Assembly: GCF_003176895.1 (NCBI RefSeq)
Contig: NZ_QGTD01000021.1
Location: 1 to 64,000 of the forward strand
Reading direction: 5' to 3'
DNA: 64,000 bases
Origin: Gracilibacillus dipsosauri
GTDB lineage: Bacteria; Bacillota; Bacilli; Bacillales; Amphibacillaceae
The notes beneath the pieces were generated by a model. It was given only the letters and a program-made list of their open reading frames with translations, was not told the origin of the DNA and did no database searches. The translations under genes were made by a program, and so were the position numbers. Positions 52,301-60,571 of this stretch are shown piece by piece. Position 1 is the stretch's first letter. Each line of letters opens with the position of its first letter.

Positions 52301-54172
52301 GTGTACGTAAGAGACCTATACGGAGAAGAATATCCCATCCAATGTACAAGCACTTGGAAAGGTGCATTAAACGGTCAGATCGAGTTAACCGCCACCATAG
52401 AATGGAATGAGGTAAACGAGACTTTTATCCATGATCTAGCTGAAATGTGGGTAATAGCCGATCACGACGATGTAGAATATAAAATTATATATTGCAAGAA
52501 ACAAGGGAAAGGCGATAAGCTAACATCTAGCATTAGAGCCATCCCTCTTTTTATTGACGTTTTTAATACACAGCGTATTTACGATGTATATAATCAATCA
52601 TTCACAGCACAGGCATTCTTTGATCTAATATTCAACGGTAGTGGATATAATCCTATCATAGTAGATTCTTTTTATGCTCAATCATGGCAAGGATTAGGTG
52701 ATGGGTCAACTAGATTAGAGCCTTTCAAAAACGGTTTAAATCGCTATGGTGCAGAGTTTAGACTATCGGGTAACAATGTATACCTAGAAACACAAATAGG
52801 TAATGACACCCAAATACAGTACCGATATAAGCTAAATGCATCCAATATATCACAGGAAATCGATGCAAGTGAAATGTATACCTATATTAGAGGATATGGC
52901 GATTACGAGGAAGGTACAGAAGACCTAGAACATAACGCAGGATTAATAAGAGAATACACTTCACCATTAGCAAACTTAATCGGCATACGTGAAGCACCAC
53001 CTATTAAAGATGGTCGTATCACTGATGTAGAAACGATGGATGAAGCATTAAAGAAAGTCATAGACGAATCATTAAAGATTAGTGTTCAAGCCAATATACA
53101 CGATCTAACCAAACAAGGCTATCCAGTAGGGCAAGCCAAGTTAGGGGATCGTGTATTTTTAATTGACGAACGTATCAACTTAGATGAAGAAGTGCGAATC
53201 GTAGATATGTCTGTCACAAAGGATTGGAAAGGTAACATCTTAGACATTAACATCACATTTGGTACACAGTCATTGACTAAGAGGTATCAATCGAATTTAA
53301 ATAGTGCTGCTAAGAGCATTAGAGACATCCTAGAGGGTAGGATCAAACTTCCTTACAATGTATTAGACCAAGCTGTCATTAACGCTACAAAGGCATTACA
53401 AAGCGCAGAAACAGAATTAAAATTCGAGAATGGAATTATCGCAGTGGATCCTAATAACCCGAATCATTTAGTTATCTATAATAGTGCAGGATTAGGAGTA
53501 TCTACAGATGGTGGTCAAACTTTTGAGAATGCGATTACTTATTTAGGGGTGAATACTAATCTCCTTACAGCTGGTCAAATTCACACCAACAACATTCAGA
53601 TAATAGGTGATGAGAATTATTTCTATTGGGATGGTACTAGTTTAATGGCGATTAATCCTAATGATGCACAGAGGTATGTAGAATTAAAAAGTAGTGGTTT
53701 GGATATCGCTAAAGGGGCAATCAATATTGAGCGAGAAGATGGGGCAGTGTTCGTGCAAAATGGAACACCTAATATGGATTTTAATATTGATTGGGGTTCT
53801 CCCGATTATACAGGTTCTGGTGTTGTGAGAACGAGTGACCCATCTTATTACTACCGAACACATCATGCAGATTATCGATTTATGACCTTAGGTTTTTTCA
53901 CTCACACATCTAGATATGTAAAGATACGTTTAGGCATGGTAGCACCAACAGAAGCTACTTCCATTGACGTTAAAATATCGGAATTCGGTAATCCTAGCGG
54001 TGAAATATGGAGTGGCAGTTACATGCCTAGAACTTATACCACTATCGATTTAACATTAGATTTTGGTGTGCCAGATATGACTTCAAGAAAAGGTATTTAC
54101 ATTCAATTTAAATCAAGTCATCAAGATGTAGATGTATTCTTACGTAGACAGTGGTCATATAAACACTTATAG
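52301..54172 (+). CDS. Tail-associated lysin / tail spike (Prophage_tail endopeptidase family)
   Basis: 623 residues. GTG start with AGGTG upstream. The N-terminal ~370 residues (GEEYPIQCTSTWKGALNGQI, GKGDKLTSSIRAIPLFIDVF, LNRYGAEFRL) match the gp44-like tail hub; the C-terminal part is beta-rich and probably receptor-binding. No catalytic peptidase motif is obvious to me. Normally adjacent to dit; here separated by the insert. Confidence 0.82.
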   Translation: MYVRDLYGEEYPIQCTSTWKGALNGQIELTATIEWNEVNETFIHDLAEMWVIADHDDVEYKIIYCKKQGKGDKLTSSIRAIPLFIDVFNTQRIYDVYNQSFTAQAFFDLIFNGSGYNPIIVDSFYAQSWQGLGDGSTRLEPFKNGLNRYGAEFRLSGNNVYLETQIGNDTQIQYRYKLNASNISQEIDASEMYTYIRGYGDYEEGTEDLEHNAGLIREYTSPLANLIGIREAPPIKDGRITDVETMDEALKKVIDESLKISVQANIHDLTKQGYPVGQAKLGDRVFLIDERINLDEEVRIVDMSVTKDWKGNILDINITFGTQSLTKRYQSNLNSAAKSIRDILEGRIKLPYNVLDQAVINATKALQSAETELKFENGIIAVDPNNPNHLVIYNSAGLGVSTDGGQTFENAITYLGVNTNLLTAGQIHTNNIQIIGDENYFYWDGTSLMAINPNDAQRYVELKSSGLDIAKGAINIEREDGAVFVQNGTPNMDFNIDWGSPDYTGSGVVRTSDPSYYYRTHHADYRFMTLGFFTHTSRYVKIRLGMVAPTEATSIDVKISEFGNPSGEIWSGSYMPRTYTTIDLTLDFGVPDMTSRKGIYIQFKSSHQDVDVFLRRQWSYKHL

Positions 54173-54182
54173 GAGGTTTAAA

Positions 54183-54491
54183 ATGGAGAAAATCAAAACC
54201 TATTCGGCGGTTACAGATGCTTTAGGTAATACAAAAGATGGCTTAACGAAAATGTTCATTGGTTACGATGATGTGGACGAGGAAGGCAATATATTAGGTC
54301 AGCAGAATGGGAAAATATTAGTTGCTACAGAGCCAGGTTATCTATTCGGGGTTGAAGAACATATTCCTAAGAATTACAGAAAACTACTAGTAAGAGATGG
54401 TGATCTGTATATAAAAGATGGAGAAACTTTAGATGTCGAAGTCAAGGAACAGACTTTCCAAGATGGAATATACGAAATAATGAATCAATAG
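54183..54491 (+). CDS. Hypothetical phage tail-region protein (102 aa)
   Basis: ATG 54183 follows AGGAGGTTTAAA. Beta-rich with YSAVTDALGNTKDGLTKMFI and acidic C terminus. Between tal and lysis genes; may be a small tail-tip or chaperone protein. Function unknown. Confidence 0.65.
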   Translation: MEKIKTYSAVTDALGNTKDGLTKMFIGYDDVDEEGNILGQQNGKILVATEPGYLFGVEEHIPKNYRKLLVRDGDLYIKDGETLDVEVKEQTFQDGIYEIMNQ

Positions 54492-54515
54492 CGCTGAATG
54501 AGCGTTATTTTTTTA
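54487..54515 (+). terminator. Terminator after the tail module
   Basis: A 9-bp stem AATAGCGCT/AGCGTTATT (54487-54495, 54501-54509; one G-U pair) then a run of T. Confidence 0.85.
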
Positions 54516-54526
54516 TTACCAAAGGC

Positions 54527-54578
54527 GGGAGTAGGGATCAGCTACTCCCTGGCACTACCCGCATAGGGTGAGGTAGTG
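54527..54578 (+). other. Paired hairpins upstream of the lysis genes
   Basis: GGGAGTAG/CTACTCCC (54527-54534, 54542-54549) and CACTACC/GGTAGTG (54553-54559, 54572-54578) lie back to back and have no T-run. They sit in the leader of the lysis operon. The remaining gap to 54668 has no clear feature. Confidence 0.6.
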
Positions 54579-54668
54579 TTAAGAATCATTATACAAAGAA
54601 ACGCTTGCAAAAGCTAGATAATATTTTGAAATTGAATCTTTATTACTAAAGCGTAGGGGGTTACGAAA

Positions 54669-54983
54669 TTGAATGAAAAAGAGGAGATGGAAGGTGTGGC
54701 TGACAAACAAATCACGATACCAGAGGCGTTAATCGATCATGAAGGGCGCATTGTTCGACTAGAAGCAGAGCAAAACAAGTTGTTTGAAAAGCTAGATGAC
54801 ATCAACAATAAGATGGATAAGCAAAACGAGGAGCAAAAGAATCTATTAAACAAATTAATCGAACACCACCTATCGACTAGAAAATTAAATATAACTAGTT
54901 TCTGGAAATGGTTTATCAGCATTACAGGAGCAGGCGGATTAATAACTGTTGTCGTAGTGGCGATAGTTAATTTTTTTAAATAA
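54669..54983 (+). CDS. XhlA/BhlA-like haemolysin-holin accessory protein
   Basis: 104 residues. Amphipathic coiled region (DHEGRIVRLEAEQNKLFEKL, DINNKMDKQNEEQ) followed by one C-terminal TM helix (FISITGAGGLITVVVVAIVN), the plan of XhlA. TTG start, 8 bp after AGGGGG. It assists the holin next door. Confidence 0.82.
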   Translation: MNEKEEMEGVADKQITIPEALIDHEGRIVRLEAEQNKLFEKLDDINNKMDKQNEEQKNLLNKLIEHHLSTRKLNITSFWKWFISITGAGGLITVVVVAIVNFFK

Positions 54984-55001
54984 TTTTAAGGAGGTGAGAA
55001 C

Positions 55002-55280
55002 ATGAAATTACAAAGCGAAGTAAAACAAGAAGTGAAGAACGAAGCTGTCAAAGGTTTAATTATGCAGTTTATTGGAGTGCTCACAGCTTTATTACCATTC
55101 CTAGGCGTGCTAGGCATCAACTTAGAATGGTTCAATGAGGACTTCATCGGTGGCTTAGAAGTAGTCTTATTCGCAGTTGCTGCACTAGCTATTAACGTCT
55201 ATACCATATATAAGAATCATTATAGCGGTAAGAAAGCACAACAACAAAATGCTGAATTAAAATCTAAAGGATTAAAATAA
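55002..55280 (+). CDS. Phage holin
   Basis: 92 residues with two TM helices (GLIMQFIGVLTALLPFLGVL; LEVVLFAVAALAINVYTIY) and a charged C terminus: a phi LC3/SPP1-type holin. SD AAGGAGG. Times lysis and lets the amidase pass the membrane. Confidence 0.85.
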   Translation: MKLQSEVKQEVKNEAVKGLIMQFIGVLTALLPFLGVLGINLEWFNEDFIGGLEVVLFAVAALAINVYTIYKNHYSGKKAQQQNAELKSKGLK

Positions 55281-55309
55281 GGACGCTGTCTAAATGCAGT
55301 GTCCTTTTT
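55279..55309 (+). terminator. Terminator-like hairpin between holin and endolysin
   Basis: A 10-bp stem AAGGACGCTG/CAGTGTCCTT (one G-U pair) followed by TTTTTA. It may reduce endolysin expression relative to holin. Confidence 0.7.
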
Positions 55310-55327
55310 ATATAAGGAGGATAAATA

Positions 55328-56059
55328 ATGGTTAAAATTAAAAAGTGGATTCTTCCTAATGATGTGGCTAAACATGTTGTCTATGGCTTTAATAACCAAA
55401 AGAAAACAATCACTGTCCACCAAACAGGGAACACAAGTAAAGGCGCAGATGCTAAGGCTCATGCTAAATTACAGCTGAAAGGTAACTCTCGTAACGCATC
55501 ATGGCATTATCAAGTGGATAATTTAGAAGTTATCCAATCATTCGAAGATAACGCTCAATGTTGGCATGCAGGGGATGGCAGAGGACCAGGTAACTTAAAT
55601 TCCATTGCTGTAGAATTATGTATCAATTCAGATGGTGATTATAAGAAAACACTAGAAAACGGTGCTGAATTAGTTCGCCATTTAATGGACAAGTATAACC
55701 TTTCCATTAACGATGTAAAACAGCATTATAATTGGTCTGGAAAGAACTGCCCTGCTCAAATAAGAGCTAATAAAGATGGCATATCATGGTCAGATTTTTT
55801 AAATATGGTAAAAAGGAGTGGAAAGCAAATTAAAACTTCAAGCGTTAGCAATTCCGTACTAATCGAAACTGGCGGTCTAGGTATGGGTAGCATTAAAGAA
55901 GTGGTTAACTATTGCATGGATAAAGGATGGGCATTCTCTATAAAATATGACGGAGATGGTAATCCTAAGGCTACAGTAGGAAGATTAAATACTAGCATGC
56001 AAAGGGAATTTGAATCTTTCCTTAAAAAACAAGACTGGTATTACAAGATAATTGAATAG
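55328..56059 (+). CDS. Endolysin, N-acetylmuramoyl-L-alanine amidase
   Basis: 243 residues. Amidase_2 domain (residues about 5-150): zinc ligands in ITVHQTGN, the second His in QHYNWSGKNCPAQIR and a Cys in NCP; SWHYQVD and CWHAGDGRG shape the site. The C-terminal ~65 residues (GSIKEVVNYCMDKGWAFSIK) are a probable wall-binding domain. No signal peptide, so it needs the holin. SD AAGGAGG. Confidence 0.9.
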   Translation: MVKIKKWILPNDVAKHVVYGFNNQKKTITVHQTGNTSKGADAKAHAKLQLKGNSRNASWHYQVDNLEVIQSFEDNAQCWHAGDGRGPGNLNSIAVELCINSDGDYKKTLENGAELVRHLMDKYNLSINDVKQHYNWSGKNCPAQIRANKDGISWSDFLNMVKRSGKQIKTSSVSNSVLIETGGLGMGSIKEVVNYCMDKGWAFSIKYDGDGNPKATVGRLNTSMQREFESFLKKQDWYYKIIE

Positions 56060-56079
56060 GATCATAGAATATAAAGCAT

Positions 56080-56106
56080 AGGGGCAATATACATTGCCCT
56101 TTTATA
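56080..56106 (+). terminator. Terminator of the lysis operon
   Basis: GGGCAAT/ATTGCCC (56082-56088, 56093-56099) with ATAC loop and TTTTA tail. Confidence 0.8.
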
Positions 56107-56112
56107 CATAGA

Positions 56113-56138
56113 AAGAGCCACTATGACAGGTGGCTCTT
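56113..56138. terminator. Hairpin at the end of the minus-strand membrane gene
   Basis: AAGAGCCAC/GTGGCTCTT (56113-56121, 56130-56138), containing the stop of the minus-strand gene; TTTCT follows on that strand. Confidence 0.6.
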
Positions 56139-56319
56139 AATACATATATTGATAAAAACCGATTAAACATGACAGAACAATAAATGTTATTGCTATCAAA
56201 GTTTCCGATCCGCCTATATGCCCTTTTTCTTTCATCTGAAATATTAAAACAAAAGTATAAAATCCTGATCCTAACCAAACAGAAAAAATGGTAAATGATA
56301 TCATAGTTGATAATGCCAT
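56137..56319 (-). CDS. Small two-TM membrane protein (60 aa)
   Basis: Two hydrophobic helices (ISFTIFSVWLGSGFYTFVLI; LIAITFIVLSCLIGFYQYMY) joined by a KEKGHIGG loop. ATG 56319 has AAAGGATGG 8 bp upstream; an ATG at 56331 lacks space for an SD. It lies on the minus strand between endolysin and attR, a usual place for a lysogenic gene. Function unknown. Confidence 0.6.
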   Translation of the reverse strand: MALSTMISFTIFSVWLGSGFYTFVLIFQMKEKGHIGGSETLIAITFIVLSCLIGFYQYMY

Positions 56320-56397
56320 ATTTATAACCATCCTTTAAAAAATATAATTATTTACGAATTATAACACTCTTATTATATCAATAGTTGAAACGCTATT

Positions 56398-56432
56398 GTG
56401 TGAGAATGGATTTTCTCACAAAAATCTCACAG
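56398..56432. repeat. Candidate integrase arm-type sites, right end
   Basis: GTGTGAGAA (56398-56406, inverted), TTCTCACAA (56413-56421) and ATCTCACAG (56424-56432). The middle one is identical to the left-end copy at 15723. The first two form an inverted repeat TGTGAGAA/TTCTCACA. Confidence 0.5.
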
Positions 56433-56544
56433 TGCAGTTGAAAATTGCGTATACTCATTGAAAATATTTTTCGTTTTATAGATTTTCTTATCAAATTATT
56501 TTAAAAATTTGAAGTACGTTTACATCGCTTGAAATGGTCGAAGT

Positions 56545-56562
56545 ATGGGCGGCATGATGTAA
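56545..56562. repeat. attR core (18 bp)
   Basis: ATGGGCGGCATGATGTAA, identical to 15640-15657. Chromosomal DNA that used to follow groEL starts right after it (TAACCGCTC). Confidence 0.93.
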
Positions 56563-56628
56563 TAACCGCTCAAACACTTAATGTATAAGGGTTTTTGTTT
56601 GTTAACAAAATGCTAATATCAAGTATAT

Positions 56629-56673
56629 AAAAAGGCTTCTCATTAGTTGATTTAACTTTTGAGAAGCCTTTTT
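56629..56673 (+). terminator. Displaced original groESL terminator
   Basis: A 12-bp stem AAAGGCTTCTCA/TGAGAAGCCTTT (56631-56642, 56660-56671) with A and T runs. With the prophage removed it would be about 70 bp after the groEL stop. The rest of 56674-56983 contains no gene I can support. Confidence 0.8.
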
Positions 56674-56983
56674 CATTGCTGACGGTTAGAGATGATGTAT
56701 TTTAATAATTACCGAATCATCTAAAAGTGACACCTTAATTAAGGAAAATGTGCTTAAAGAGTAGCATTTCTTCAATAAGAGTGGATCCGGTTTGAGTGAA
56801 CTAGCAGGTTGGTCGAAGAAATAATGGATAAATGGATGGAGAAGTTTCACTTTTGAAAAACTTTGGAAGGTTCAAAACGACATCCGTTGAACTTTGATTC
56901 CATTCATAGTGAGTTGGCGTAGCCTAATACGCTGTCTCCCCTTCTTACCATGATTAATTTTTTCAAAAGAAAAGTAATCAGAT

Positions 56984-57012
56984 TTGTTTGAATTATATTA
57001 ATCTCCTATAAT
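56984..57012 (+). promoter_or_regulatory. Promoter of the aldo/keto reductase gene
   Basis: TTGTTT (56984-56989), 17 bp, TATAAT (57007-57012), 39 bp before the ATG. Confidence 0.7.
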
Positions 57013-57051
57013 GTAAGAGAGAAGCTAAGTACATAGGAGGAGGGGAAATAA

Positions 57052-58038
57052 ATGGAATACACCAATCTAGGTCGTACAGGCATGAAGGTAAGTAGACTTT
57101 GCTTAGGAACCATGAATTTTGGTCCGTCTACTGAAGAAAAGGAAGCACACAAAATTATGGATGCGGCACTTGATGCAGGCTTAAACTTCTTTGATACCGC
57201 AAATGTATATGGTGGTTATCGTGGTCAAGGTCGTCACGGCTGGACAGAAGAAATTATTGGTCGTTGGTTTGCTCAAGGCGGAAATCGCAGGGAGAAGGTT
57301 GTACTTGCTACCAAAGTCTATAATAACATGGGGGATCAGAACGATGGACCGAATGAGGGAAGATTTTTATCTGCTTATAAGGTACGTCGTCATTTAGAAG
57401 GGTCACTTAAACGATTGCAGACCGATCACATTGAACTGTATCAAATGCACCATATTGATCGTAATGTTTCTTGGGAGGAGCTTTGGGAAGTATTTCAAGC
57501 AGAAGTACAGAAAGGCACGATTGATTACGTTGGTTCAAGTAACTTTGCAGGTTGGGACCTTATTAAAGCGCAGGCAGCTGCGAAAGAACGCAATTTCTTA
57601 GGCCTCGTATCTGAACAACATAAATACAGTTTACTGTGCCGTCTTCCAGAATTAGAAGTACTACCTGCAGCGAAGGATCAGGGAATTGGTGTGATTGCCT
57701 GGAGTCCACTAGATGGTGGCTTGCTTGGGGGAAATGCATTAAATCCAGATAAAGGATCTCGAACTGCTGGTCAAACAGAACGAATTGAAAAACATCGAGC
57801 ACAATTGGAAGCCTTTTCAGATTTTTGCAAGGAATTGGGAGAGCGTGAAGCTGATATAGCTCTCGCTTGGGTATTGCATAATCCCGCATTAGATGCACCA
57901 ATTATCGGTCCACGTACACTGGAACAATTTGAAAAATCTCTGCGTGCCGTTGACATCAAATTAGATCAAGCATCCCTGGACCGTTTAGACGAAATTTTCC
58001 CAGGTTATGGTGAAGCACCAGAAGCATACGCTTGGTAA
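57052..58038 (+). CDS. Aldo/keto reductase
   Basis: 328 residues, NADPH-dependent (alpha/beta)8 enzyme. N terminus MEYTNLGRTGMKVSRLCLGT, catalytic tetrad pieces DTANVYG (Asp/Tyr), TKVY (Lys) and QMHHIDR (His), and a C-terminal GPRTLEQFEKSL nucleotide site. It belongs to the YakC/Tas-like group; the substrate is unknown. SD AGGAGGAGGGG. Own promoter and terminator. Confidence 0.92.
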   Translation: MEYTNLGRTGMKVSRLCLGTMNFGPSTEEKEAHKIMDAALDAGLNFFDTANVYGGYRGQGRHGWTEEIIGRWFAQGGNRREKVVLATKVYNNMGDQNDGPNEGRFLSAYKVRRHLEGSLKRLQTDHIELYQMHHIDRNVSWEELWEVFQAEVQKGTIDYVGSSNFAGWDLIKAQAAAKERNFLGLVSEQHKYSLLCRLPELEVLPAAKDQGIGVIAWSPLDGGLLGGNALNPDKGSRTAGQTERIEKHRAQLEAFSDFCKELGEREADIALAWVLHNPALDAPIIGPRTLEQFEKSLRAVDIKLDQASLDRLDEIFPGYGEAPEAYAW

Positions 58039-58140
58039 AGTTTTTATAGAGTAGAAAGGAATAAGGGCTTGTTATAGTTTTCTATTATTTATAGCTGATT
58101 AGCGCCGTGATCATGCTAAAATGTGTGAGGAAATTATTTT

Positions 58141-58184
58141 AAAACCTTCAGATTCTTTTTGTTAAAGTCTCTGAAGGTTTTTTA
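58141..58184 (+). terminator. Terminator of the aldo/keto reductase gene
   Basis: A 12-bp stem AAAACCTTCAGA/TCTGAAGGTTTT (58141-58152, 58170-58181) and a T-run. Confidence 0.85.
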
Positions 58185-58237
58185 GATTTATACTAACTTA
58201 TAAACTTATGAAAAATGGATTATCATTCTTAAAAGCC

Positions 58238-59044
58238 TCACCCAAAGTACATCCGAAACCCAATCACAACCAAAACAATCGAAAGCATTTGCATGATGAC
58301 TTTACCAGGTAATTTCTGAGATAATAAGACACCAAGCTGTGATCCTAAAATAACTCCAATTCCACCCCATGCTACGATCATCCAATCAATACTACTGTAG
58401 AATAGCTGTGAAACAACACCAACTGATGTATAGAGACATAAAGAAAAGATCGATGTGGCGACAGCGTAATGGGTAGAAAGCCTAAAAGTATAAATTAAGA
58501 TGGGAACAAGTAGCCATCCACCACCAATACCTAAATAACTTGATAATATCCCCATGAAAAAGCCTAGCGGAATCAACCATTTAGACTGAATGGCTGTTGT
58601 CTTCTCAACAATTGGTTCCACTGCATCAGTTGTCCTAGCTCGAGTAACACTTTCTTGTTGCCTCTTTCTTAAAATCGTGGTGTTCTTACTAAAAAGAAAT
58701 ATTCCTAATCCAACTAAGATTGATGCAAAAATAACGTAAAAATAATTGGATGAGTAGACCTGTAATAACCATACTCCCAACACAGATCCTGGTAATGCAC
58801 TTATTCCAATAGTGAGACCTGTTTTGTAAACAATTTTCTTTTGCTTAGCATAGCCAATCATTCCTGAGATGGAATTGATCAATACAATAACTAAGCCAGA
58901 CCCCGCAGCGATGGCAGGGTCTGTATGTAGAATTAGTAGCAATGCCGGTACGAAGATGAATCCTCCCCCGGCCCCGACAATTGTACCATAGCACCCGGCT
59001 ATTAAGCCGATAATTAATAGTAATAGTCCTGTTGTGATATCCAT
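58238..59044 (-). CDS. TauE/SafE-family sulfite/organosulfonate exporter
   Basis: About 268 residues with eight or so TM helices in two repeats (GLIAGCYGTIVGAGGGFIFV and GFFMGILSSYLGIGGGWLLV carry the paired family motif). ATG 59044 lies 8 bp after GGGGG; an ATG at 59083 is less likely. The family exports sulfite, sulfoacetate or related anions. Its divergent position next to a sulfatase-maturation gene suggests, but does not prove, a role in sulfur anion export. Confidence 0.85.
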   Translation of the reverse strand: MDITTGLLLLIIGLIAGCYGTIVGAGGGFIFVPALLLILHTDPAIAAGSGLVIVLINSISGMIGYAKQKKIVYKTGLTIGISALPGSVLGVWLLQVYSSNYFYVIFASILVGLGIFLFSKNTTILRKRQQESVTRARTTDAVEPIVEKTTAIQSKWLIPLGFFMGILSSYLGIGGGWLLVPILIYTFRLSTHYAVATSIFSLCLYTSVGVVSQLFYSSIDWMIVAWGGIGVILGSQLGVLLSQKLPGKVIMQMLSIVLVVIGFRMYFG

Positions 59045-59103
59045 AGTAGTTGCCCCCAAGATAAATTTTTCTATATACATCATCTCAGAAGTTGGGCTCT
59101 TTG

Positions 59104-59145
59104 AATATTCACTATTTGTAATAGGGTATAACCAAATGGATGACT
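59104..59145. promoter_or_regulatory. Regulatory repeat, copy 1 (upstream of FGE gene)
   Basis: A 42-bp segment beginning AATATTCACTATTTGTAATA matches 60378-60420 at 40 of 43 positions (two substitutions and one gap). It contains GTAATA-GGG-TATAAC, an imperfect dyad that is perfect in copy 2. Probably the binding site of one regulator for both transcription units. Confidence 0.7.
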
Positions 59146-59239
59146 TGGTTTTCTAGCATTGTTATATAAAAATAATGTACACTAGTAAAAGAACTACAAA
59201 AGTATTTGGTTTGGTTTAACTTAAAGGATGTGAATACAA

Positions 59240-60205
59240 ATGGATACAGAGAATACACCATGTTCTTGTTGTGCTGGTAGTCGTGCTGATTTGGAGAAAA
59301 CGATTAAACCAGAAAAACAAACGGAAAAAATAGAACAAAGTCAACAGATAAAATATAAAGAAAAAATGATCCACCTCACGGGAGGGGAATTTTTAATGGG
59401 AACCGAAGATAATGAGGGGTTTCCTGCAGATGGTGAAGGACCGATAAGAAAAGTAACCGTAGCACCATACTATATCGATGCTTATGCGGTAACCAATGAA
59501 GAATTCAGTGCTTTTGTGAAGGATACAGGTTATATTACAGAGTCGGAAAAGTATGGATGGTCGTTTGTTTTCTATAAATTTATCTCGCAAAATGTAGCAA
59601 AAAGGGCAAAACAATTACCACAAACCCCATGGTGGTATGCAGTAGAAGAGGCTTATTGGTACCAACCAGAAGGGCCAGATTCAAACATTGATGACCGCAT
59701 GGATCATCCTGTCATACAAGTCAGCTGGAACGATGCGTTAGCTTTTTGTAAATGGGCTGGAAAACGTCTCCCGACAGAGGCAGAATGGGAATATGCAGCA
59801 AGAGGTGGCCTTGAGCAGAAGCTTTTTCCTTGGGGGGATGAGCTGACACCGAATGGAGAGCATTATTGTAATATTTGGCAAGGTGATTTTCCAAAAGAGA
59901 ATACAGAAGCGGATGGCTATACTGGAACAGCACCTGCAAAATCTTTTCCTGCGAATGGATATGGACTCTATAATGTTGCGGGTAATGTATGGGAGTGGTG
60001 TGCAGACTGGTTTACAAGGACACCTGATTTATCCCAGGTCGTAAATCCAGTTGGACCGAAGACAGGTCAAAGTAAAGTAATGCGTGGTGGCTCGTACCTT
60101 TGCCACAAATCCTATTGTAATCGATATCGAGTTGCGGCACGAAGTTCGAATACGATCGATAGTGCTACAGGTAATTTAGGATTTCGTTGTGTGGTCAATG
60201 CATAA
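59240..60205 (+). CDS. Formylglycine-generating enzyme (sulfatase-activating, SUMF1 type)
   Basis: 321 residues. FGE domain: GGEFLMGTED, GEGPIRKVTVAPYYIDAYAV, WNDALAFCKWAGKRLPTEAE, VWEWCADWF, VMRGGSYLCHKSYCNRYRVA (with catalytic Cys pair) and GFRCV at the end. The N terminus has a CSCCAGSR cluster common in bacterial FGEs. It oxidises the sulfatase active-site Cys to formylglycine using O2. A sulfatase begins 3.7 kb downstream. RBS AAAGGATG. Confidence 0.92.
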   Translation: MDTENTPCSCCAGSRADLEKTIKPEKQTEKIEQSQQIKYKEKMIHLTGGEFLMGTEDNEGFPADGEGPIRKVTVAPYYIDAYAVTNEEFSAFVKDTGYITESEKYGWSFVFYKFISQNVAKRAKQLPQTPWWYAVEEAYWYQPEGPDSNIDDRMDHPVIQVSWNDALAFCKWAGKRLPTEAEWEYAARGGLEQKLFPWGDELTPNGEHYCNIWQGDFPKENTEADGYTGTAPAKSFPANGYGLYNVAGNVWEWCADWFTRTPDLSQVVNPVGPKTGQSKVMRGGSYLCHKSYCNRYRVAARSSNTIDSATGNLGFRCVVNA

Positions 60206-60377
60206 GTTAGGGTGAAGATGTATTTCAGGAGTTCTAAGTTAAGTAGTAGAGCTGGAAGTTAATCAATTCCTAGCCACTACTGGCCAAGCAAATCACCAGT
60301 AATAAGAACTTGTTATATCCATGCTAACCGTCTCCTAGAATATTTATTTTTTAATCAACATGAATTTTATGCTTGTA

Positions 60378-60420
60378 AATATTCACTATTTGTTATAGGG
60401 TATAACTAAATGGACTGACT
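60378..60420. promoter_or_regulatory. Regulatory repeat, copy 2 (upstream of PTS operon)
   Basis: Nearly identical to 59104-59145. Contains the perfect dyad GTTATA-GGG-TATAAC, as expected for a dimeric repressor or activator. It lies about 60 bp before the RAT leader. The gap 60206-60377 shows nothing else. Confidence 0.7.
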
Positions 60421-60478
60421 ATTTTGTTATAAGTTATGGTAAAGTATCGTTATAGTAATCGTAATTAGGTGAATATGA

Positions 60479-60548
60479 GGATTGTGACTGGTAAAGCAGG
60501 CAAGACCTAAGTTGGTGATTAATTTCACTAATTTGGGTCTGTTTTTTT
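60479..60548 (+). promoter_or_regulatory. RAT/terminator switch upstream of the PTS EIIA gene
   Basis: The 29-nt RAT (60479-60507) starts GGATTGTGACTGGTAAAG and ends GGCAAGACC, the LicT/GlcT-type antiterminator target. Its 3' end overlaps the left arm of a terminator (AGACC at 60503 with GGGTCT at 60535) followed by seven T (60542-60548). Binding of the BglG-type protein would prevent termination. Confidence 0.9.
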
Positions 60549-60571
60549 ATACGATAAAAGGGGGATTTTCC

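Noticed and set aside
56674-56983. Gene remnant between the displaced terminator and the aldo/keto reductase
   Set aside because: No frame longer than a few dozen codons, no SD and no recognisable motif; reported as empty.
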